Assembly: GCA_963575745.1 (NCBI GenBank)
Contig: CAUYUJ010014617.1
Location: 289,501-353,500 of the forward strand
DNA length: 64,000 bases
Direction of reading: 5' to 3'
Source: Prorocentrum cordatum
Taxonomy: Eukaryota > Sar > Dinophyceae > Prorocentrales > Prorocentraceae
Below the pieces are notes generated by a model. That model saw nothing but the letters and a program-made list of their open reading frames with translations. It searched no databases and was not told the DNA's origin. Every line of letters starts with the position of its first letter. Within the stretch, counting starts at the first letter, position 1. Below, piece by piece: positions 23,070 through 31,815 of the stretch. A program made the position numbers and the translations under genes.

Positions 23070-23639
23070 CCCGGGATATCCCGCATGCGCAGGTCCACCA
23101 GGGCAGGGGGGCGCGGGCGCGCGCGGGGCTGCCCGCGGCGCGAAGGTTCGGTCATCGGCCGGCCCCCCCATCCCCGGGCAACCCGGGCCACCGCCGATCC
23201 AAACAAAAAAAAAAAAGTGCCCGCCCCGCGGCGCCTCTGCGGCGGATGCCGCTCCAGGCAGGTAGCGCGCGCCCTGGCGGGAAGGGGGCGCTCGCAAGGG
23301 CGCCCGAGACCCCCCGACGACCCCGCGCGGCGGCGCCCGCGGTCCGGCAGCCGAGGCAGGCCGCCCTGGCCCCGCGCGCAGCCCCCCAGGGCGCGCCCCC
23401 AGGCGCCTCTGGGGCAGGCGCCGCCCCGGGCAGATAGCACGCGCCCCGACGCGGGGGTGCGGAGGGGGATCCGAGACCCCCAAGCACCCCGCACGAAAGC
23501 TCCCGAGGCCTCGCATCCGAGGCAGGCCGCGTCGGCCCCGCGCGCGATCGCGCGCCCAGACGGGGGCGCCTGCCCAAACCAAATTATTCATCCGGTGTGT
23601 TTCTCCTTTCTCTGCATAGCTTCGTCTACTCATCTATCC

Positions 23640-25180
23640 CCGGCGGGTGGGGGGGGGCGCGCGGCGACCTCCTGGCATGGGCTGAACGAGTGGATGCTTT
23701 CACTCCCGTTTGATCCCCCAGGGTTCTCCAACGCATGTGTTGTTTCATGGCGCTGATCCACCTCATTAGTTCCATTGGCATTGCTCCACGCTGCCGTGCG
23801 CTCCTTCTTCCCGCATCGTGGACATTGCCGATCGCGCATGGGCGCAAACTGGCCTTTCGTTCAACTCCCTGGGTTCCTTGCCTCCTTGGTTGTTGCGTCC
23901 TCCGCCCATGACCTACATCTTCCCGTTAACGCACTGTCCGTGCGTCATGTTCCCACCCTTGCCACCACCTGTTCCTGTACTTATGTTGCTTCCTCCTTTC
24001 CTACGGCGCACAGCGATGTCATAGCCGCGCTTGTAGCACTTGGGTCGCCTCCCTCCTTTGCTTCTGCTGCTGTTTACTGCGTTCACTCCTTCGCATCCGC
24101 TGCGATCATAACCCCAGTCGGCGACGTTGAACCACCAATTACAATCGTCATCAACATAACCAGATGGGTTCCGTCATTCCCTCCTCTAGGGCCTCTCATG
24201 TCCAGGGGATAATGGATTTACCCGCCGGGGTTTTGAAGCTGCCACCCTGCTAACCACCCCCCCGCATGGGTCATGATGGTGCTCAGCTCAATTGTATGGA
24301 AAAACAAGTTCTAACGAGCATGCGGGGCCGCACTTCTCCAACGTTTCCACGAGCGGCGTCCACGGTTCTAGCAGGACGGCCACGTCTCCAATGTGCATTG
24401 GCTTATCTGACTTCATAGCTAGATCCATCTGGGCTGATAGAGTCGCCCCAGTAATGGCAGACTACCATTTGTATCTCCTTCGGTATGCTGGAAACACATC
24501 ACCTTCTCTGCCCCCCTTCAATATCCCTCGCAGTTCCGCCCCCTAGAATTTGTCATTCGGGATATACAGCATGTCCTCGTCTAACTCGCGAACCATGTCT
24601 TCAATTCTGTCAAAGTCTCCTCTGTCATCGTCTTCCTGTTTTTTCATTGGGTTGGTTTTCGCGTTAACGGGTTAACCGACTGTTAGGGATCCGAAGCGTA
24701 TGGTCACCGACTTCGTCTTGCAGCGCACCGCCCACGGCATCCAACTTCTCACCTAGATTATAAAACGACTTCCCGTACTGGGGGTTTACTTGCGCAAACG
24801 CGTGGCATCTAAGAGTCTAGTTCGGTCGCCCTCGGAAGTGTTGTGTTGCTGCGTGGCGCAGTATCCGCCCGGGTGGCTTCAAATGTCCACCCGACTCTCG
24901 TTTCCCTCTGCGGCTGATTCAGATTATTACGTGACCTGTTCCATCGTGTTCTTTTGCACGTTCGCTTGGTCCTCAACACTCGCATGTATTAGCTAGACTT
25001 GTTAAGCCTCCACTTATGGGCGCATGTTGCCAGTCACGAAGCTCATGAGCAAGGAGTGAATCGTCTGGGACATCATAATTAATGAAGGTTCTGACTCCAG
25101 CTGCAATGTTCCGATTCATTTCATACTTAACCGTCTGGGCCACCTAGAAACGATTGCAATCACCCTTGTAGCCCACGGCT
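23640..25180 (-). pseudogene. Old coding remnant with many stops
   Basis: On the minus strand, short open stretches with clear protein character line up in order. They are VKYEMNRNIAAGVRTFINY (about 25130), FYNLGEKLDAVGGALQDEV (about 24760), MKKQEDDDRGDFDRIEDMV (about 24640), MHIGDVAVLLEPWTPLVE (about 24390), a basic KGGRRPKCYKRGYD (about 24060) and CPRCGKK near 23830. The final CxxC and basic segments are reminiscent of a gag zinc region of a Copia-like element, but this is only a resemblance. Stops and frame changes make it a pseudogene. Confidence 0.35.
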
Positions 25181-25404
25181 TCACATCGTTCAATGACCGG
25201 CGCTGGGTTTAGGTTAAACCAGTGGTCTCGGTGCTGAGGCGTGCTTAATTGACTCTGGGAGCGGGTCTCCTGGATGAGCGAGTGCTGCTGCCGCAACTGC
25301 TACGGGCGCCTCGCTCCGCTATCATGTAAATTCCTGAATAGGATCTGCACCTGAACGATGGACAGCGACGTGCTTTAGCAGCGGGGCGAAATACATAATC
25401 CACT
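25181..25404. other. Boundary region, no gene
   Basis: No motif or repeat beyond short AT-richer sequence was recognised. Confidence 0.3.
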
Positions 25405-25510
25405 GGCAGTGACTTAAGCCCAATTCCAGCGGTAACGCTAACACCTGACTGCGAGACGTGAGACGATGCTCCCCACCCAATCGCAAGGCGCAAGGCCATG
25501 TTCTGACACC
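25405..25510 (+). repeat. Dispersed repeat, copy 2
   Basis: This is the second copy of the segment at 19195-19297, with small indels. It is also followed by a short pyrimidine microsatellite (TCC triplets). Confidence 0.65.
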
Positions 25511-27985
25511 TCCTCCTCCTCCTTCTCCTCCTCCTCGAGACTGTTGCCAGAACGCGCGCCACGAGACCATTCGGAGAGGGGATGGCAAGGGGGGGAGGAG
25601 AAGGAGGAAGAGTGGGTGAAGAGGGGGAGGTGGAAGCAGGATCGAATTTCCAGGATTGTGGGCGTCAGGGGGCACTGTGGGCCCCTGGCACCCTCTCCTA
25701 GCACTGTGGGCCCCTGGCCCGCCTCGAATTTCTGGCCAAAACTTGCCACAGGAGATGCATGCTGGTCGATGGCCGTCATCGGAGTCGGAATCGCAGCCGG
25801 AGTCGTCGAAGCAGAGCCAACACCAGCATTCTCTTCCGTCTCCGCCTCCTCCTCCGGCCATGTGCTCCTGGGAGTCATCTGCATGGTTTTCACAGAATGC
25901 GATTGGGAATGCATTGTGGACTCGGCCCTTGTTCAAACCTGCGCCCTAAACCAAAACCCAAGCGCAGCTGAGGCACGGCCCAAACACCGCTGGATAGAAC
26001 CAAAACGACATACCATTCGTTAACGCTTCTCAGGGACAAGTCCTACGTTACCGTGGGTAAGTGTGCAGATGACTCCCTGTGCAATCTGGACAATTCATGT
26101 GGGTTGCGCGTCCAGCTCGGTCTGACACGGCACCATGCGGGGTGTCGGAATGGATGATCCTCGCCCTCATACAACACAATAAGGACTGCTGCTACAAGAA
26201 GAGACAAGACAAAACCAATGCGCGGGGGGACGTAAGCGAGCAAACGTGAACGGTCGCCATAATCATGCGATAGATTCCGAGGACCTTGTCTGTCCCGTCG
26301 CGCGGCTGTCCACGTCGTCCTCTCGTCGAATCCTCGTCGACCCCGTCGGCGCGCGTCGGATCCGCACGAAGTCCGCGTCCAATGAGCGTAAAATCTACGT
26401 CGAGCCCGCATCGAAGCCGCGCCAGGAGCAAGACACACCATCGATTCTTGACAGCCGGCAGGGCCCCTCGAGGGTGCAGCGCAGCCAACTCGCTGCCGGT
26501 GCAGAGCCCGGCTGCCTCGAGGTTGCGAGAGAGCATCGCGGCTCGGATGCCCCGGCCTGCCCCTCCTGGGAACAGGGCGCGGCGGCCCCACCACCAGCTC
26601 GAGGAGCCGGGGGTGCTCCCCCTGGTGGTATGGTCACCCCCCTCCCCGCTCGAGGCAGCAGCCCCCATCCCCGACCACAGGGAGGCACTGTGAGCCTTCC
26701 CGCTGGAGGTGGCATCCCTCGTGGTGGTGGGGTCGCGCTTCCTCCTTGCTTGCAGCGCGCAGTGGGTTGGCGGACGCCGCGGACGGCGAGGGCGAGGACA
26801 ACGGGCTCTGCTCCATGCAAGGGAGGAGGATACGCATACCAAGAAATATGGGGATGTGGGAGGAAGCTGTCCAAAACTTGATAGGGAACTGTGACACCCT
26901 CGAGTCGTGGCACAAGCAGACACGACGGACGAGGTTTAGCAACGACGGGCGGGGTGAAAAAGCGGCCCGGGAGCCCATACCTCCAGGGAGCCACGCTGTG
27001 AAACAGCAGCGACGTCCGATGTCTGGGGGGTGAAGGTGGAATCGGGAGGAGGGACAGGGAGAACAAGGAGAAGAAGACGAAGAATAAGAAGAGGCATTAC
27101 GTAAGGCGGGGATGAAGGAATAGCAGGAGCAGTAGCAGCAGGAGAAGGATTGGGGCGCGGATGGGGAGCATCTCGGGAGGAGGCAGGAAGGAATGGGAAA
27201 GCTGGCGAATAAGGCCTGTCCAGTGTTTGCGGGCGTGCACTGCGCGTGGCCGTCGCAAGCGCATTGAACTTCAGTGGCAACTGCACCTGGCCCTTCCTGC
27301 CCCCCAGCCCGAGGAGTGCAGCATTGCTTCATCCCGCTGGGCTTAAACGCTCCTTTGTGCTACCGCGTGCGTCGTCGACCAATATCCAATATCAAAATCA
27401 GCGACGCCCACGCTATGTAAACTATATGGAGACAGAGGATGACGGAGACCTGGAGGATGACAACTGGAACATGAAGAGGAGTAGAACGAGGAATATTTGT
27501 AAGGAGAGAAGCACGAGCAGGACAGGTCCAGGAGGATAATGAATAAGTGCACCAGACACTGCATAACCGCTTGTGGCTGCTGGGCCGAACGAGGAAGACA
27601 ATATGGGTCATGGATGAACACGGGGCAGAAAACGAACGGAAGCGGAGGAGCAGGAAACGCCGATTACGAGTAAGAGGCGAATGGTAAGAGGAATACCAAA
27701 CATGATGAGGAGGAACAGGAAGAGCAGGATGATAAGAAGCAGGACGATGAGGGGATGTGGGGAGCGGGAGCTAGGAGAAGCAGGATGAGTAGGAGGCACC
27801 TGGCACAAGAAACTAATGCGAGGAGGGCCATCGGGGCGGGAACCATGGGAGCTCTATCTGTTCCCTCTCCTTCTCATCTTTGACCTCATACTTACTCCTC
27901 GCCCTGATCCTTCCTGCTCCTCCCCCTGCCTCCCAGTCCGCTGTCCAGTAAAATCCGCCACCGTGCCTTCGTCACGCAGTGAAGT
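25511..27985. other. Unassigned stretch
   Basis: ORFs of up to about 240 codons overlap on both strands with proline-rich, glycine-rich or serine-rich composition. I find no domain. Purine-rich GGA tracts occur near 27050-27120 and 27660-27780. Confidence 0.35.
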
Positions 27986-28615
27986 GCCTCAAGGCCCATG
28001 CAGCTCTGCGAGACAGAGGGCGTGTGGTTCTTCAGGGCCCAGACCCCCGGTTTCCCAGGCACTCCCAGGCGCCGCCGCAACCTCTCGCGCCAAGAGGGCC
28101 CCAAGACAGGCCAAGAGTACTCCAAGAGGCCCCAAAGACGGCCGAGGAGGGAAACGAGTCGTCGAACGATTGGTCGAACACGCTCAAGTTGGCCGCCGGA
28201 CGGCCGATGATGCCCCCAACACGCCCCAAGAGGCCTCCAAGAGGCCTTCCAAAAGGGCCTCGCGGATGCAAAAGTTATTGCTTGCTTTTGGTTGTTGAAG
28301 GACTTTGGCGCTCTCGCCTGTTCAGCTCCCCGACGTTCCCGGACGGCCCAAGAGACTTTCGAGACCGCCCCAAGACGGTCCAAGAGGTCTCCAAGAGGAC
28401 CTCCAAGACGATTCCAAGAGGGAGCCCAGACGGGGAACCCGAACGAAGACTTCGACCGCTCGCCCCCAGCAATCCCCAGGCAGTCCCCAGAGAGCACCAA
28501 GAGGCCCCAAGACTGCCCCAACAGCGCCGAAGAGAGCACCTAGAGCGACCCAGGGACATCCCGACGAGGCCCTCCAAGGCCACCCCCACTGTTCCCAGAG
28601 ATCTCCCTGTTCAAC
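27986..28615 (+). repeat. CCCCAAGA-type minisatellite element, array 1
   Basis: The segment is built of degenerate units such as CCCCAAGAGGCC, CCAAGACGGCC and CTCCAAGAGG. A central AT-richer core at about 28268-28340 contains TTTTGGTTGTTG and GGCGCTCTCGCCTGTTC. The same organisation recurs at 29285-29900, 47820-48180, 48795-49370 and, with a different core, 63040-63440. ORFs reading PKTAQ/RPPRG-type peptides here are repeat translations. Confidence 0.75.
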
Positions 28616-28691
28616 CTAGTTGCCCGCTTTGTTTCACTGTAGGTGTCTTCATCCCTTTCCCCGTCAATTCTCACGGGCACGGTCTTTTTTT

Positions 28692-28830
28692 GTGTTTTGC
28701 ATATGTTCCTATCTCGTGCCCTTCTCCTGGGGTTCGAATCCTCTGTGGTGTGCGGCCCCACCCTTGGGACTCGAATCCTTCGTGTTTTACGCATGCTCCT
28801 GTCGACTGCCCTTGTCCTGGGGCTCGAACC
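28692..28830 (+). repeat. 90-bp-period duplication with GGTTCGAATCC-like sites
   Basis: The segment from 28692 is repeated from about 28782 (TGTTTTRCRYATGYTCCT, then CTCCTGGGG and TTCGAATCC). The element GGTTCGAATCC resembles a tRNA B box, and a third TCGAATCC lies at 28771. No flanking sequence folds as a tRNA. Confidence 0.55.
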
Positions 28831-29284
28831 CTTCGTGTTTCAAAACCCACCGCTCCCCAAAGCCGCACTGATGTTGTCTGCGTCGTGCGAGCTGAACATG
28901 GAAAATGCGTCGGGAGAGGTGTTGGCTCGACCGTCTTTGGCGGGAGATCTGGGTATGGGGGTGTCGGCCCCCTTTTCATGCAGTTTCCCCCAGAAGAGGG
29001 GTTGCATCACGATGGGTACATGTGACATGTAGAAGCACGGATCATGAGGGTACATGAGTGTTGTCGGTAGTGCTGTTATTTGTTTGTCATCTTTGTTTGT
29101 AGCCAGTCCGTATGGCCGTTCATTCTCCAAATCCGCCCTATGAAATCAGAACGACCGCCTCGGGCGATCCCAATATGGTCTCCGCCCAGTCCTGTCAGAT
29201 AATATCGCACGTGCAGGCGCCACCGCGCGCCCACGTCAACATCTTTCAAACCATACCTACCCATATTCCTATTCATATACTTTG

Positions 29285-29900
29285 ATAAGGCCGGGGGCCC
29301 CGGAAAACGCGCCCCCCCTAACGAATTTGGCCCACCCCGAGCCTCTCGTGCAACCCTCCAGACGACCCGGGAGAACCCCACGAGAGCCCGAAGACGGCCC
29401 CAGAGGGCTCAAGGCGTTCCGGCGCGCACCCGAAACGACCCCAGATAGCACAAAGACGGCCCACGACGACCCCAAAGAAGCCGTCATACCCCCAAGGGTC
29501 GCTCCAAAACGTCGCAAGAGGCCTCCAAGAGCACTCCCGAGAAGGCCCCAAGAGGCAAAATTCACTGCTTTTCTGTTGGTCTTTAGTGAATTTGGGGGTT
29601 CTCCTCTTTTCGGCTTCCCGACGCTCCCAGACAGCGGGCTTCTGGGCGTCCGAAGCCGCCTGGGAGGCTCGAAGATCGCCACACAACCATCCGAAAGGGC
29701 TTCCAGGCAGTCGAAGACATCCCCAAGACGGCACAACAGGGTTCTAAGATGGCCTAAAAGGGCCCCATGACGGCTCTCAGAAGCATTCCAAGTCGTAAGC
29801 CGGTCGTTCAGGGAGACCGCGGTTGGAGGCAGGGTGGCCCGAGGAAGCCCCCAAAGGCCTCCAGAAAACGCCCAGGAAGCCTCCATAAGGCCTTAACCGT
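29285..29900 (+). repeat. CCCCAAGA-type minisatellite element, array 2
   Basis: It has the same unit style as 27986-28615, with its own core near 29560-29625 (GCTTTTCTGTTGGTCTTTAG, then TCCTCTTTTCGGCTTCCCGA). The core occupies the same relative place as in array 1. The interval 28840-29284 has no supported gene. Confidence 0.7.
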
Positions 29901-30171
29901 AAAAAAACCTGAAGCACTTTTTTCAGGTCCCTAGAGGCTCTCCAAGGAGGAGCCTCCGCAAAAAGAGCTGAGGAGGATGGGGAGAATACGCAAGCTATGG
30001 CGAGAAAAAGAAAGCATGGAGGAAGGATAACTAACATTCTTATAACGGCGATGCCGGAAAAGGCAACACGGAATTATCGCTAAATTGTCGGCTTGGCCTT
30101 CCTGCCATCCCGCCTGCATACCAAACTTCAAGGGCCAAGGTGCATGGCGCGGAGCGTCAATGCAAACTTGT

Positions 30172-30175
<4 letters not shown>

Positions 30176-30224
<49 letters not shown>
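30176..30224 (+). repeat. TA dinucleotide microsatellite
   Basis: More than twenty consecutive TA dinucleotides directly precede the first copy of the 230-bp repeat. Confidence 0.95.
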
Positions 30225-30225
<1 letters not shown>

Positions 30226-30227
<2 letters not shown>

Positions 30228-30455
30228 CCTGCCCCACCTTTTTGCGTGCGGACACGCCAATGGTCAGAGTAGGCTAGACCCCCCTCAAACCCCCCAGCTA
30301 CTGTACGCACCGGGATGCAAGGGTACCCTACGCCACGCATTTCCTAGGCGGCAAGCACGCGGCGCCTACCGCACCGCGCGCTTGCCACCTAAGGCGTGCG
30401 AGGTGGTCCTCCACCGTTCGCATACAGCAATCTGGGGAGGGGGCCTACGCTATCT
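30226..30455 (+). repeat. 230-bp direct repeat, copy 1
   Basis: It is identical to 30610-30839 as far as I can compare (offset 384). It begins ACCCTGCCCCACC and ends GGGCCTACGCTATCT, and contains GGCGGCAAGCACGCGGCG with a CCTAGG/CCTAAGG inverted pair. It could be a short interspersed element with a duplicated body. Confidence 0.85.
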
Positions 30456-30609
30456 TCTGGGCTACGGCACCAGCAGAAAGCGTGCCTCAACACGGAAGGG
30501 GTGGACCGCGGGTGGGAGCCCAAACAGGCTACGGACGTGTTGGGGCGGCGTGTCCTGGCCAAAGGGGGGAAGACGGGTATACGCATACAGGGAACCAGTA
30601 TACAGACAT

Positions 30610-30839
30610 ACCCTGCCCCACCTTTTTGCGTGCGGACACGCCAATGGTCAGAGTAGGCTAGACCCCCCTCAAACCCCCCAGCTACTGTACGCACCGGGAT
30701 GCAAGGGTACCCTACGCCACGCATTTCCTAGGCGGCAAGCACGCGGCGCCTACCGCACCGCGCGCTTGCCACCTAAGGCGTGCGAGGTGGTCCTCCACCG
30801 TTCGCATACAGCAATCTGGGGAGGGGGCCTACGCTATCT
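30610..30839 (+). repeat. 230-bp direct repeat, copy 2
   Basis: The 154-base spacer between the two copies is unrelated to the repeat. Both copies carry the same short plus-strand reading frame, but nothing suggests that it is translated. Confidence 0.85.
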
Positions 30840-31144
30840 AACTCCCCCACCTACTGGCCTAAAGGCTACGTAGGCCGTCCGTGTTTAACTCCCACCCCCT
30901 CCTGAAAATGGCATATTTATGCCGGTCCTTAACTCGGGGGTGTGCGGGGGGGCAAACCACAGGACTGCCAGGGAGGTCTGGCCACGCCACCCGCGCCAGG
31001 CCACAGGCCTGACGCGGGGCAGGCACCGCACAGGGCGGCCCTAGACGTGCCAGACATCCCCCAGCAGCCCCTTGGTTTGGCCCCTGAGCACACTTCCCCA
31101 CTCCACGCCCTTCTCCAGCCCTTGCCCTCCACACGGCACGGCAG

Positions 31145-31301
31145 CCTTTTCTGGGGTCCAAGGACCGTGAGGACGGTACCCAGGAGGGGGACAACACTCT
31201 GCAGCCGCCGGAGCGGCGCGGCAACGCCCAAAGGGCAGGCCGCGCAGAGTGTTATCCCCCCCTCTGGGTCCCGTTCTCACGGCCGTTGGGCCCCGAAAGG
31301 G
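31145..31301. repeat. Imperfect foldback (58-bp arms, 41-base loop)
   Basis: The arm at 31145-31202 is the imperfect reverse complement of 31244-31301; GCAGAGTGTT and its complement close the stem. Weaker similarity continues outward on both sides for roughly another 100 bases. It lies just past the broken 3' end of E2, so it may be part of its 3' structure or an independent foldback repeat. The sequence 30840-31144 has no supported gene. Confidence 0.7.
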
Positions 31302-31815
31302 CTGGCACGTTCGAGGAGGAGGCGACGGGGGGAGGCGACGGGAGGAGGTGACACGAAGCGCGGAAGAGGTGAGACGGGCGTGGACCCCAAACAGAGAACG
31401 CCCCACACAACGGGCGGGCCCAGGGGCCCCAGGAAACCAGGACCAGAGAAAGAGAGAGATCCACGCGGCCCCACGGCGGGAGGGCGGTTGCCTTCGCCGC
31501 AGCGAAGACAAACGCCCGATTTTCGGCAAGCACTGTTGGGCGCAAGCAGTGGCCTTTTACAGTGGCCAGCTGCAGGAGCCGCAGTCCTCGCGCAACGGCG
31601 CGGGCTGCCTCGCTCCCAGGCTGGGCGCGCACTGAGCCGGCCACCGCGCCCTCGATGCACAGGCGTGCGGTGGAGAGCCGCGCACCTGCGCCAAGGCTGC
31701 GGACCGCAATCCGCAGGAGCGCCACGGCCATCCTGCTGCGGACGACGACTGCCTCCGCGCAGTCCTTGCCAGCCGTGGTCTTGAACGAGCTGATCCGGAC
31801 CACGAACAGCACGTT
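31252..31815 (-). pseudogene. Frameshifted tail of the E2 tyrosine recombinase
   Basis: After GDIV the recombinase-like sequence continues in another frame as NVLFVVRISSFKTTAGKDC and VALLRIAVRSLGAGARL. It then loses resemblance; no His-x-x-Arg box or terminal Tyr was found. Either the end is deleted or the copy is badly mutated. Confidence 0.5.

Noticed and set aside
22524-23756. ORFs of 243-369 codons on both strands over 22.5-23.75 kb
   Set aside because: They overlap antisense to each other in extremely GC-rich sequence with a C29 run and have no domain or plausible composition.
28731-28745. A tRNA gene at the GGTTCGAATCC site
   Set aside because: No T-stem pairing and no acceptor or anticodon arms could be found around it.
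27979-29025. 348-codon plus-strand ORF with PKTAQ/RPPRG-type peptides
   Set aside because: It is a translation of the CCCCAAGA-type minisatellite; the unit, not a protein, is conserved.
30176-30224. The TA run as a telomere or origin
   Set aside because: It is a plain dinucleotide microsatellite with no telomeric motif nearby.
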